Positions 24,068 through 37,200 of a stretch of 64,000 nucleotides of DNA are shown one piece after another. This DNA comes from Brienomyrus brachyistius. Lineage: Eukaryota > Chordata > Actinopteri > Osteoglossiformes > Mormyridae. The stretch is taken from contig NC_064540.1 of the NCBI RefSeq assembly GCF_023856365.1, positions 12,301,191 to 12,365,190 of the forward strand, in the 5' to 3' direction. The notes beneath the pieces were generated by a model that worked only from the letters and a program-made list of their open reading frames with translations, had not been told where the DNA came from and made no database searches. The translations under genes and the position numbers were made by a program. How positions within the stretch are numbered: the stretch's first letter is position 1; every line of letters begins with the position of its first letter.

Positions 24068-27000
24068 AGGTATTTGCATTATTGTTTGGGTTGCCTGGTT
24101 TATCATGTCACCTTCAAGAAAAACAATAATAATACTTGTGAATTTTAAACGTCGCCTGGCAAACTTGTATAAAAGGTCCTTTTTATGACAGGCAATAGCA
24201 GGTAGTACCATCCTCCATGTTTTCATCTCCATCTTGGAAAAGGCTCCCTCAGCACAGAGCAGAACGCCCCTCTCTACTCTTCAGAGGCTGTTCCTGCTAA
24301 GAAGGGTTTCACTTTCCTTACAGTGTGGAAACTGGCAGGCATGGCAGCTTGATGCAGGAGAATATCAGCGCTGCCTCATAAGGGAAACCTGTGGCCCTCG
24401 TGGTCCTTGAAACGAAAGATGATTTCGTCCTTTAGCTTCACAGACGTCGTTGTGAAGGACAGCTGCCACACTGTGAGTTCGACTTCTGGCACATAACTCC
24501 AGAACTTGGCAACATATGTCAACGACGATGGTTATTGCCACACTCGAAACATGAGGGTGAACACTGAACAGAGAAGACGAACAGTCAGAGAAACAACCTC
24601 GCCGAATTTAAAAATCACTTAATAGGACTTATGGGGCATTTAAATAAACGCATCTGTGTAGCGTAGCCAAAAAAAATTCATGGCGATCCTCAGGTATTAA
24701 CCAGAATCTGGAAGTGGCAGGTTTGAGAGCCATCTGACTGATTAGTCTCTTCTGCTTCTCCAAGATAAAACCTCAGATCATGTGCAAACATTAAGATGAG
24801 ATTAGAAAGTCAAAACGCTGCAGGTGGCGTTTGCTGTGTTTGTTCAAAGCAAAGATGGGAGCGAGAGAAGGAGGAAATGAAAGGCAGGTGCTTTTCTCAG
24901 CTCTTTCTTATATTCTGTCTTCCAGAAGGGTCTATTTACATTGCCCAAACAAAAGGGTGTTTGTGAGACTAACTCTCCCCCTCTCCATGTGTAACATGCA
25001 GAGCAGCACTGGCTGCATTTCATCGTGTGACTCCCCAGAGAGAGTGGGCCCTTCTGGCTTTTATACATACCTCATAATTTACAGCAGAAACACTAAAGAT
25101 TCGATGAGCATAAAAGGAGATGAATCTGCTGCATCTGTGGCTGTGCAGTAACGTTTCTTCCTGGCCCACCTGCCCTACTGCCTTTCAAAAGAATCCTAGC
25201 TAAAGCTCACCTGAAAGCAAAAGAATTTATCATATTTTTAGAAATGCAACAATGTTCTAGTGTTGCATTTGCTTTCTCCTTATCATTCATTTCATGGAAA
25301 TCATAGCCTATTTTATCTCACAATGCTAACTGCTCCCATTTTATATAATGTTTACTAAGAGGAATTTAAAAAATCTGAAACCTCAGGATAGTTGTTTTGA
25401 GACGTTGGAAGAGGTTGAAAGAAAACGGTATAAAAGGGTCACAAAACACATTTAACTGGTTTGGTTGTGACTAATACTCTTGAAATTACTCATCAAAGTC
25501 TAAGCGGAAGTATCAAACATTTTCAGTGCTTTAACGGAACCTGCAATCTCTAAATGGAAATTGAAAATGTTTTTATGTTTTATATGCTTTAGAAACTGGT
25601 CATATAAACTGTGTAAAATTCAGTTTTATCTATGAGATCTCAGCCTTTGTTTTCATTCCTCGGTGGATCATGTTTTCACTGTGCCTTTAAAGGAAACCCA
25701 TGGCAGAGAGTCTTGAGTGTTACAGTGCACAGCATGTTTCCCTAATAGCTACATTATTTTAGTGGTATTTTTAGTTTTGGCGGTGACATTGCGGTTCAGG
25801 GATAAGCGGAGTAGCTGTGCATGTCCCGGGTTGTGGGTCCCAGTTCCTACCTCTGTGCTTGTGGAGTTCCTCCTGATCTTAAAATTTCCTTCCACAGAAC
25901 AAAAGCATGCAGAGATGTGAGCTGGCGGTCAATGATGCCTCCATGAGTGTGTGCCACAGGATGACTGTCATCCGGTACAGGGAATTCCTCATCTTGGGTC
26001 CTGTGCTTCCTGGAATACATTGCAAATTGACCCTGAACTAGATAGCACCCCTGAAAATCAATGGAAGTTTGTATTAAACTTATAGTTGAGTGCAAGTTAA
26101 GACATTTTTCATCTATTCAAATTTTGCCTAGGTTTGTGAAGTTGTGTAATACAGTGCCTAGTTCTGACAGTAGAGGATGGAGCAGTCAAGGACTTGGAGA
26201 AAACCACAGATACAGTGAGAGGGAAAAGGATGCAGCACAAGATTGTTGCAAAAAATAGAGCTGCTACATGACACATGTGCTATAGTGTGTGATATTCAAA
26301 GGCAGATCTCTGCAGGGGCTCTCCTGCTGCACGCTTTAAATATCCCATTTATCATGAATCGCCTCAGAGAATAGGGGTATAAAAGGATAGAATGAAAAAC
26401 AAGAACATGTACTTAACTTCCACACCAACAGGATAAAATTACAGGGCAGTCACCCCCTTCAGTGAAAAATGTCTGTGAAAGACCAGCATTCTTAATGCTA
26501 CGTCGTTCATAAGTTCTACGTTAAAAGACAGAACTAATGAACGAAGACACACCAGATTTGAGAGCATCTTTGGTTCCATTCTGCGATATTTTTTAATTAT
26601 TTTTTACATTTCATTCTGAACTGTGGACTAAAAGTAATTTTCACCTTAGATTTTTCCAGATGCAATTACACACCCAGGGGCTTTGAAAATGTTACATATA
26701 CTGTGGTCAGGTCTCACTCTTCTTGCTCAGTCAATGATGTGTTGAAGGAATGTCCTTGACCGGAACTTTAGGATTGTCTGTTGGTGAAGCTCACCCATCC
26801 CTGCCACCAGAGGTGTGTGTAGAGGAATCTGATCCTGGCGGTTCATCACTTCCGTCCTTCTAAAATATTAATAGAAGACAAAATAAAAACAAAGACATGG
26901 GTATTTCCCCCAATGCTGTTTCACTCTGTGTCATATCAAAGGCTCAAGACGATGAAATTATTTCCGGATATTTTTAAAACTACCATGTACTAAGTATGTC

Positions 27001-27100
27001 AGCTAGGGTGTTTTTAATTGTAATTTTATCATACTAGAAATATATACAGATGTTACACATACAAAGTTATTAGATAGATGAATTTGAACAAAGATGTTTC
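24068..27100. other. Gap: non-coding with a possible coding relic at 24300-24560
   Basis: On the minus strand near 24500-24390 one frame reads VELTVWQLSFTTTSVKLKD and then FRFKDHEGHRFPL before stops. This is protein-like, but I recognise no family and the frame is short. A very diverged SINE-body copy is at 25800-26025. Nothing else is supported. Confidence 0.4.
25800..26025 (+). repeat. Diverged SINE body
   Basis: Has the order 'ggagttcctcctgatct', 'ttccttccacagaacaaaagcatgc', 'aggatgactgtcatcc', 'cctcatcttgggtcctgtgcttcc', matching the SINE body at 23770-23990 with many substitutions. Confidence 0.5.
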
Positions 27101-27190
27101 GTACTTCACTGAATTTTATAGAATTATAGGTATAAAAATTGTAAACCCAATTAAAGTGAAACAAAAATAATAAAAGTAACTTGTACAAAA

Positions 27191-27219
27191 CAGACAGACA
27201 GACAGACAGATAGACAGAC

Positions 27220-27265
<46 letters not shown>
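27191..27265. repeat. (GACA)n/(GATA)n microsatellite
   Basis: About six GACA units grading into about twelve GATA units. Confidence 0.95.
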
Positions 27266-27266
<1 letters not shown>

Positions 27267-27667
27267 ATCACAGCTATCACCAACATGCTTGTTCTGAATG
27301 TTCTGAATACGGAAAAGTAGAGATGCACGCCTCCACACGACACCAACGTAATGACCCATTTTCGACCACAAGAAGACAGATACTCACACCTCAGCAATAA
27401 AAGAGCAAAAAAGGGAAGGTTAATGTGTGTGACTTGTTTGTATCATTAAAATTAGAAGCCTTTGTCTGCTATGAATGTCTGACTGTGCTGTCAGCAGTCT
27501 GGACAGCAGCCTGTATGCAGACTGGGCAGTGAACTACTCGCTGAAGGTACTGGAACCCGTGAGCGTGTGTGAATACTTATAATGCAGACAGTATGCACTT
27601 TCAGACAGGAAGCTGGCAGTGATGAATGTACATAAAGTGATACAGGCACATCATTCATATGTATATA

Positions 27668-28265
27668 CAGAGTGCTAAGCAAATGTCTTTGGAAAAGAAA
27701 ATATTTAAAGCTATTTATCTGGGTATTAAGTGTATATTTGTTCTAAAAAAGTACAATTTAACATTAGAACTCAGCAAAAGGAACATTAATACAATAAAGA
27801 CTAACAAGAATGTCTTCTGTTCTCCAAATACTTCTTGATATCTTGATGGATAGCTAGTAGAACACTGCCCTGGTGCCCAAACCTCTCCTCAGGGGCACCC
27901 CAGCCATTCCACATATATGTTTCATTTCACTACCAGCTTAATTTATTAATAATTTGATGAGGTATCAATTAACTAAACATGGTATGTTAGTGGTTGAGTT
28001 AGTAAATATCTGGGTGTTTTGGATGGTTACTACAAATACTGGGGAGATATTTGGAGAGGGATGGGCTGGCCCCCCATCCTGGGTTGTTCCCTGCCTCATG
28101 CCCATTGCTTCCGGGATAGGCACTGGACCCCCCGCGACCCAGTAGGATAAGCGGTTTGGAAAATGGATGGATGGATATTTGGAGAGGTTCTGAAATGGCT
28201 AAGCTAACGCATACAGGCAGTCAACTATAGCTTTCTGAAACTCAAGCAAATATCATTCTGTGTCC
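27668..28265 (+). mobile_element. MITE copy carrying a SINE-tail insertion
   Basis: This is homologous along its length to the MITE at 57969-58493. Shared segments include 'tatttatctgggta', 'acaatttaacattagaac', 'tctcctcaggggcacc' and 'gaggttctgaaatggctaagc'. The terminal CAGTACTG ends are decayed here. At 28060-28173 it is interrupted by a 114-bp SINE tail with perfect 14-bp target duplications. Confidence 0.75.
28060..28173 (+). mobile_element. 5'-truncated SINE insertion with 14-bp target duplication
   Basis: The last third of the SINE family ('gatgggctggccccccatcc' to ATGGATGG) is flanked on both sides by GATATTTGGAGAGG (28046-28059 and 28174-28187). This is a classic LINE-machinery insertion, and it is younger than the MITE it interrupts. 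Confidence 0.9.
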
Positions 28266-29790
28266 TGTGTTTATTTGCCAGTTTGGAAGGAAGCACAGGT
28301 TTAGGGCAGAAAGGTCAATGGTACTAACATCCCATGCATTAATATCAAGGTGGCAATGGCAGCTTTGAGGACCTTTACAACCACTGATTTACACAATGCC
28401 CCTATTGTTACTTAAAGTTACAGAACATCACAGACTTTCCATAGAAATGGACATTTGCATTTTGGCAAACATGTGAGTTGTATGGAACTTGAATATAAAA
28501 GAACAAATAACTGAACACCCAGGTCAGGTATAATTATAAATAATTATTATAGTTCAGGTTTTAACAATGTTGTGGAGATTAAGGTCTACTGTAAAAAAAA
28601 GTTTTTGCAGGGAAGGCAGTTGTAAAACGTTTACATAATTTTTCATTGTGCTACCAGGGTGTGAAATGTTGAGTTACTTTCTGGCTCTGTTTACTTTTGA
28701 TAGAACACTATAGTAGTGTTAATTAGATGTGACACTAGATGGTAGCAGTCAGCCAAAGTAAAATGTGACGGCAAAACAGAATCGCAATAGTTAAAATAGC
28801 TGATGCTTACTTAATTTCCCATTGTATCTGTGTGGGTGATAATGGCATGCTTTTACTGTGTGAAGTAGGAAAGCCAGATATGGTAGGGAAGCCTCCTTCT
28901 ACAGCCTGCATTGTGTCATTGTGTGAATCAAATCTGAGCCTTGGTGTTCCACATAAATGACACCATTATGGGGTAGTGATTCACTATTTAATAATAGACT
29001 ACTTTGTTTATATTACTGATAGACTGATGCGATCACAGAAAGATAATACCACATGAGGTATAATTGAGTTTTCTTGTCCCCTGTGTATTGTTAAAAGAAG
29101 CACTCTGCTCTTGCTGTTAATTCATTGTGTTTAAATTCCATCCGCCTTCAAACTCTGTTACCCAGTACATGGGTGTGGTGAGCCTGGGGCCTGTTCCCAG
29201 GAATCCCAGGGCAGAAGACTCCCCTGCTGGAATGCCGGTCTGTCGTAGGGTGTGTAGACATTCATACGTCATAAACAATTTACAGTCACCAATTCACCTG
29301 ACTGAGAGTTCTTGGGTGTGTGGTACTTTGAAAGATGGTGACACAGAGCACACAGAAGGCTCGTCCGAATGGGTGAAATTAATAACATTAAAGTTGAACG
29401 CCATAGCGATGCCATGGCAGGACTTGAAATGAGCAGCTGATGCTCAAAATCCTAACCATACATGGAAATGTAAGTGAGCTGCAGTCAGCGAGGAACTGAC
29501 ATCAAATCAAACGAAGCTTTTGTCAGTTATTGCTACAAAAGGTGCTGAAACCAGTGATTACAATTATGGGACCAATCGCTTTTTGCTTGGGTGATAATTT
29601 GGGTAACTTTGTGCCTTAAATACACAACTCAAATAGTGTTTTATACGTTTACAATTTGTGTAATGTTACATTTCATTAAAAACTATTTAATGGATAAATA
29701 TGCAATAGTTGAGTCAATCCGACACATAGTTTTGCACAGCAGTGTATTAGCAGCTCCTTGTGCCGAACTTGCCTGCAGTTGGAGTGACAT
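28266..29790. other. Gap: non-coding DNA
   Basis: Only a diverged reverse-oriented SINE body at about 29155-29300 ('atgccggtctgtcgtagggtg', 'caatttacagtcaccaattc') is recognised. Confidence 0.5.
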
Positions 29791-29799
29791 AAGAGCACC

Positions 29800-29884
29800 T
29801 GCACACACACACACACTAACACACACACACACACTAAGACACACACACTAAGACACACACACACACTAAGACACACACACACAC

Positions 29885-29923
<39 letters not shown>

Positions 29924-29951
29924 CACACACACACACACTAACACACACACG
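29800..29951. repeat. (AC)n microsatellite, compound
   Basis: About 150 bp of (CA)n broken at regular intervals by CTAA or CTAAGA. The opposite strand gives a spurious Val/Cys-rich ORF. Confidence 0.95.
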
Positions 29952-30255
29952 CAGGCAGCAGCCCCAAGATACTGTCAATCTATGGGACAGACAGTCATTA
30001 GATGGCTGTGATTCCCTTTTTGCAGGAACAGGCACATAAATCTGATTATTGTCTCTGTGCTTCTTGCTTAATGACTACTGTGAGAAAGTCACTTTGAATG
30101 GGCAGCTACACCCACACTGTTACACACAGTATTCATAGGTTTAATGTTACCCATGTGTACAGCTGTATGGGCATGAACTGTATTCAAACTGCTTCCGCTG
30201 TGCTGCAGAGAGTAGAACACTTGACCCGCTGGTCATTGCTATTTATGAACTTCTA

Positions 30256-30268
30256 CCCCCCCCCCCCC
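30256..30268. repeat. Poly-C run
   Basis: Thirteen C residues upstream of the dbndd2 first coding exon. Confidence 0.85.
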
Positions 30269-30351
30269 AAAAGTTCCTCCCTGTGTAAGGCTGCACTTGG
30301 TACAGCCCACAGAGCTGGAGCCCCTCCCCTCAAAATCTCCCTCTGTTGCAG

Positions 30352-30535
30352 TAGGTCATGATCAGCAGCAGCAGGACAGGCCGCCTTGTGAAAGGGGGCG
30401 CAAGCGTCTGCAGGGCGTCTCCAGCCGTGCCTCCGCTCTGGATCCGTCCTACTCTGACCTGGAGAGGAAGGGGAAGGGCCCAAGAGTCCCAGAACCCCCA
30501 CACAGTACAGCTAGTCTGAATCGGGACAAGGAGCT
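30352..30535 (+). promoter_or_regulatory. dbndd2 5' UTR exon with overlapping upstream ORFs
   Basis: A GC-rich exon-like stretch follows a good acceptor (CTCTGTTGCAG ending at 30351) and leads to the dbndd2 start at 30536. The main frame is closed by stops here, the last just before 30515, which supports initiation at 30536. One other frame stays open throughout and ends with a TGA that overlaps the dbndd2 start (ATGA, 30536-30539). A second short ORF begins with ATG at 30358. The region may therefore regulate translation, or belong to an alternative upstream transcript. Confidence 0.35.
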
Positions 30536-33500
30536 ATGACGACCTCCATGGGCTCCGACCTCCACCACGCGCTCCAGCCATGTGAGTAACCACGGAGACA
30601 CAGAGCTCCCAGCTCCGTCAGCCAAAGTCACATCCATCTCACTTTGTCATTCCGAAGAAAGTTATCCAGGGATATTATGCACCTGTGAACCTGTAGACTA
30701 TTTTGTTTAGTTTCAAACCTATTTGGTCTGCTGCGTAACTACTTGAAATTATTTAACTACACACAAAGTGAAGAACAAAATCTTTGTTTTTCTATGTAAA
30801 GCATTTGAATTTTTTTTTTGGAATTACTATTTCTTGTACGGCAAAATATAAAACTGGATTTTAACCGTTACTTTAGCTTGAACTAGCGAAATATGCTTTT
30901 ACATCAAGACTCATAAACAGGAGTTTTATTACCGCAGATTACATATCTGTGAAATTATAACAGTACATGTGTTTTTGTGTTTTTCCTGGTCCCATGTGTT
31001 TAAAGTTCAGTTTGATGAAATTACAGCCTGTGGTCTTTCTTATATTCCTTATATGGACATCATGACTTCATCTCTTTTGGAAAATGAATGCGTCAAGAGC
31101 TATATCAGCACTGCTTATCTCACTGGGATATGCACAGTGTTGTATATGTCTGCCTGAAGGTGCACCTATACTATAGCCTGCCACTAGTAAGAGAGGGAGA
31201 GGTGTGTCCAGTTACATTTCTGAACATTTGTCAGCTTTATTCTCTTTTGTTTCTTGTTGCTTGCTGTCCCCAATGGGATATTGTTTGCTATTACACCCTG
31301 ATGCACTCAGGTTTCCCAGAGGATTATTGCAAAATTTCAAGGAGTCAGTCATGGATAATGATTATGAGGCTGTTCTAGGGCCGTTCTATCTTAATTGCTG
31401 ACATGGAGATATAAGTTTTCCAAGGAACATTTTTAGCCACATTCATAAAGTAAACAGTGGAGCATTTTCTTCCAATATATGAGTGCAGTTTTTCCAGATT
31501 TGATCATTCCCTGAAAATTTACAAAATGTGCCACTGTCCTTCTTGTTGGACATGAAGCAAGATTGGGACATGGAGGTACAAGAGAACTGTATATGGTCAT
31601 GGGTTCAAACTCACAAAATAATTTTGTGTCCGCATTTCATTAAATATTTGGACTTACATTTTGTGCAATATGAAACCAGATAAAGAGAATAGAATTATTA
31701 TGGTCCAATCAGTGAGACTCTCCTTAGAATATGGTGAATTATATAGATACAGTCTTAATAATAAGCAACAAACAAAGACTATTTCCACTTAATATATGAT
31801 ACATATGAGTCATTGAAGACGAGAAAAATATTGGGTGAACTGCTGAAATTATTTTTTATCACTTACAAGGCAAAACAATGTCTGATATTTATTCCAAGAT
31901 TTATACTGTGTAAGTGAGAATGTGCAGCAGTGAATTATGAGCGAACGTTACTGCATTGTGACACCCGCTGAATGTTTACAGAACAATTCAGCAGACATGG
32001 AATGTTAATACTGCAAATCTAATAAGGAATTTTCCATGAGGAAATGTTAATGATTTCTGCTAGGTCCTACTAAGCGCTACAATGTTGCATCAATTATGGA
32101 AGTTTGAGTAACTTATTGTGAGCTTTAAGTTTACTCCCAGGCATTAAGCTTGACTATATAATTTCTCCTATTACTTTGCAAGTGTCAGAATCGCGGGTTA
32201 ACGACGGGCAGGAGGCAGGGAAGGACGAGGCAGGCAGGCAAAATAAGGGGGAAACTGGGGATTTACTACGGAGACGAGGAGACATCGAACTTCAACTAAC
32301 ATCTAACATCAGTGACGGACAACAAGGCAGGGCAAGACGTGGACTCAAATAGACAAAACTGGGCGAAAATAATCGGACACAGGTGGGCAAGATCGGGGAA
32401 GCACACGCGGATAATCAGGGGGCGTGGCACACACGTGGATCGGACGAGCCGGGCGTGACAGCAAGCATTTTGGTTAATGCTTATTCCATGGTTGCATTTC
32501 TGAAATATAGGTATATATCAGTGCAATTTAAAGCCCTTAACATCCTCAAAACGATATGCTTATTAATAGTAGCGATTAGCATTTTCCCCGGCTCACTAAT
32601 TCTGCTGTTATAATGACAGAGAGCTGCTACTGAAATCTTAGATTCCAGCATAATTGTGACGTTGACAGAGATGAGTGATGCTGCGGTGTTATACTTACAC
32701 ACATGGATCGCTTTGGCTCTAGTGTCAGCATACTGTTGGCATTCTGAAGAGTATAAACACTGCTCAGATAAATGATAATTTCTCTATACTGGACAGTTTG
32801 GCAATATAAACCAGACTGTGAATATGACATATTGCTACATATTGTGAAAACAGTATAGACGAAAATGGTGAGCTGTAACAGCAGCTGAGTAATAACAAAG
32901 CATCACTAAATATCCATGGATGACTGATTTATATTATCCGATTTGATAAAGGAATTGTGCTCTTAAAAGCTAACCCATGATGATTATAAATCATGGATTT
33001 CAGAATCAGACAAATCTATGCAAATAACAATATTCATATTGCTAATCAGAAAGGAAGGCCAGCTTAAGAATTGGTTTTGCTGCAGCACACCAATGAGCTC
33101 AGGTCATAGATGATCAGGTCATGATTGAGATCATTATGGCTGAGACCTTGCAGCACCTTGGAATTAGCTATTAAAATCTGGCAGTCACAAAAGTACAACT
33201 TTCTGTCTGTAATGACTTACATAGCTTTTCAGATCTGCCGATCATCAGCCCCCGAAACTGTATTTATAAATTTGCATTACTGTAGTGATGGACAAAATGA
33301 CACTTTGTGAACCATTTATTGTTCATTTGGACGCCACTAGATGGTGCTCTATGTTTAAAAAAAATGCCACCAAGCATGTCCCAAAGCAAACCAAGACCAC
33401 CATCCAGTGGGCTCAGAAATACAGTAAATGGGTCATGGATCATCACTTTGTCCATAACTACATTATTGTGTTTAATACAGATGTTGGGGGCTATTGATAA

Positions 33501-34226
33501 ACATTAATTTTTATTTGAGCATTTTATGACAAAACAGGAAATGTTTATTATGGGTTTAATTATGTATCAAATAATTCTGCTGATGTGAGGGAGGGGTTGC
33601 AGGGCATTTAATAACGAGAGCCAGGAGAAGGATATGACATGATGCCTGGCCCCATAGCCCTCCCCGCAGATGGAGTGGGTGGGGCTGGACACCCTGGTGT
33701 GCTCTTATACACAGAGGAGGGAAATGAGGGAGAGAGAAGATCCAGCAGTTAAACATGCACATAAGAATATACAAATAATGCTCAGACACAAGGTAAAAAG
33801 ATAAGAATGAATAAGGAGGATTTTTTTGGCGACATATCTCAGTATACGTCAGTCTATTGTCCAATAAATACATCAATAATTAAATATGTCCATAAATAAT
33901 TTAAAGATTAATTGAAGGATCAATTGTGAGATAGATTAAAAGATAGATTGCAAGATTGAATATTTGAAGGGTTCCACTATGCAAATTACATCTGCATTGA
34001 TTGGTCTGTGAAAGCACAGTGGGAGTGTTCAAGTCGTGAAGCTGCAGTCTCATTCCTTTTTATTTCTGTGCAAGTGAGGTGTTTATGCTTTTGTGGACAA
34101 AATGTAGCTGGAGTTTGCCTTTCTATGGACAAAATGCAGCAAGGCTGTACCTGATGTTGTTATTAAATGCTTTTTGTGTCACAGAATATTTTTTACACAT
34201 GAAAATGAGCACTAGACACTTTCTTC

Positions 34227-34263
<37 letters not shown>

Positions 34264-37200
34264 TATTTGGGGTCCAAGCAATGATAGCTGATGGATCCAT
34301 ATTGGTTTTGTCCTGGTTATTATTATATATTTTTTACATCAAAACATCATTTCGCAACTTTTAGCAACAAATTGACATGTCTTTTCTGCCAACATTCAAA
34401 TCCATTCACCACAAAACATCATAACGCAAAACTGAATTGATTATTTTGGTTCCCAAATGTGAGGGGATTCCAAGCTTATGGGTTCTCGCCCGCTTGGGCT
34501 ATGCACCCTGATATATTTGCTCTGTAAATCTAGTTATTATTGTCATTATTATTATTAGAGATTAAATTAAAATACATTCTATTCATACAACAACCAAATA
34601 TGTAGTATTTGTGGTGAAACATGAGGATCTTATAAAAATATTAATATGTTCATTAACTGAGTTCTATATTAATCCTTTAATCTATAAAGGATTAATATAC
34701 AATAATCTATATTATATATATTAATATGTAATAATCTATATTAATTATTGCAATAATGCAAAGATTGGGTTCAATGAATCATGGCATTAGTCTCGTTTCG
34801 CCAGGATGCGGCTGATGAATCCTTGATATTTTGGTTGAGGAAAGAGTGGCATTTGGGGATTTTTACCATACTGTGTACTTCTGTTCTTGAGTATTGGAAC
34901 TGGTCTTCAGCAATGTAAGATGATGCAAAACGGGGTCCTCGAGAACGCAAGTACGGTCAACTATGCATATTGAGAAAAGCCCCAGGTAACCAATCAGACA
35001 ATGAGAGGGTGGATCAAATCATGGACAGGGCTGAGTGATGAGTAGAGAACAATTAGAGCATTTTTACAGTCGACGTTTTCAAAAGTCTCCATTTTCACTC
35101 ATCCGCAATACAGTAAGAACGCTTTCAGAAATCTCCATTGATGAGGCTTGAAAACATCATGGTAGTGGGGATGAAAGGTGAAAATAACTTCATACTGGCA
35201 GCAGGACCAAGGGTAGAGCTAAAATCAGCCCCCGCCTGTGATAGTACTGCAATCAAAAGTTTATCTGCAGGCAGGAACCACTGAAAGAGGGGGATGGGAT
35301 GGGGGGGCTTGGGGTCACATGACTTTCTGATTTATTGAGTGAATAACCTCAATGGCATCAGCTGGAAGGAACACCGGGCCACAGCAGACCAAAAATACAT
35401 TTATTATGTATGAAACTGTCAGTCAGATTTATTTTTCTGTTAAACAAAGGTGTTGGACTGTTCTGGACTGTTTGTGTCCACTTTAATCCTTGGTCAATTC
35501 TAATCATGGGCAAATACCAAACTATTTTGGCTGCAGATATGTGTTCTTTGTATAGTGGTTATCACATCTGCTTTACATGCAGAAGGTCCTGGATTTCAGC
35601 TGCTCTGAGCATGAGAATGTTCATGTGTTATGAAATGTAAGTACATTTGCTTCTCCATTGCACTATTATATCAATGCTTTGTGGACAAGGAGGAAAAGAT
35701 CGAGGGCCGTGGCTCAAAAGATCCACTAGAATTAGGGAAAATAGTTTAATTCTAAAGTTTGTGCTATTAATGCTATTAATGTGGTTTAGTCAAAATCACC
35801 ACCAGGCAGCATTGTCGCTCACATCAGTTTAATGACCGCTCTCATTAGCAGATTACTAATGAATAACTTTGTTCAAGGGTCATAAATTATGAAAATTAAG
35901 TTCAAGAACCACTTTTCTTCTAAATTTATTATGATTCCACTCATACAAAATAATGTGAAGGGCGGTATAAGTATTGCTTTGGGCAAAAGGCAAACAAATT
36001 ATGATTAAATAAAAAAATAAATACTCCTTGACTCCTTATACAGATTCAACAGGAATGACTTTAAACGCTGTGCTGGGTTGTGTGTGTGTGTGTGTGTGTG
36101 TGGGGGGGGGGGGGGTAATCTATTCTTTATCTCAAACCTTGTCGGAATAGATGGTCAGCTATGCATTTGCTTAGAGAAACACAGTATGTATGATGCCCCT
36201 TCATCAAACCCCCGACCCCTAGTGAAACTCTCCCCTTCTTTGACAAACAGAAAATACACACAGAACTTTGCAGACATAATGACTAAAAGGTGCTTATTTA
36301 TTTGATTTTCATTTTTTTTTCTTATCTTGCTGTTTAATTGGTCTGTTGCTTGCATTGCATGTGGTGTGTGGGAGTTTAAGTAGGGGATTGAAAGGAGACG
36401 TCTTTCATTAATGTGAGTTTTCATCACTGGGTGTTTATTGCTTTTAAGTGTAGTACTATGCCAAAATATACAGGCACTAAACCCCCAAGTGACCTAACTC
36501 ACCATATCTTAAAACAAATTTTTGTCTAAATCTTACAATATACAATTCATACACAACTATAAACATAAACATGTATAGTTTTGATCGGAAATACAGCTGA
36601 ATTGAGGTACTTTAAGTGATTTTCTCTGGGACTTGATTATATTACCTCTTGGTCACAAGTTAAATCCCTTAGTACAACATCTGATGTCATAATCCTCTGC
36701 GTAGAAGTGAGACAGCGAGGGAGGGACTTGACATGCCCTGATACTGATGCTTCACTATTACCTGGGAAAACAGAGACTAAAGTAATAACCTGTAGAACTA
36801 CCGAATTCCAGGTTAAATAAACAACACCCTCTGTAATGCATTCTTAGCAAAAAAAAAAATGAAAATCACATGGATGACATCAATTACAAGGAATTCATTA
36901 ACAATAAAGCATAAGATCAAGCCTATTTTCCTAATAACCATCCATCCATCCATTTTCCAAACCATAACCACTCCCCCATTTATAACTTCAAAGCAGAAGG
37001 TACAGTACCATAAGGTAAGTTAAATCTTAATTAAGTTAGATTAATTAAGTCCTTAGGTTGACATTTGGACTGTGACACATCTGCAATCGAAGAGCATGTT
37101 CTGCACAGAAAGTCACGTATCAGATGATGCCAGTTAACCCTTTGACCTGAAATATAGCTTGGTATCAATCAGTGCTAACTTAAGCCACAGGCCAACACCA

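Noticed and set aside
29676..30035. Minus-strand [12 protein letters not shown]
   Set aside because: Translation of the (AC)n microsatellite.
35550..35605. Possible tRNA-Val gene
   Set aside because: A-box region matches, but there is no acceptor stem and the T arm is broken; a SINE head or pseudo-tRNA.
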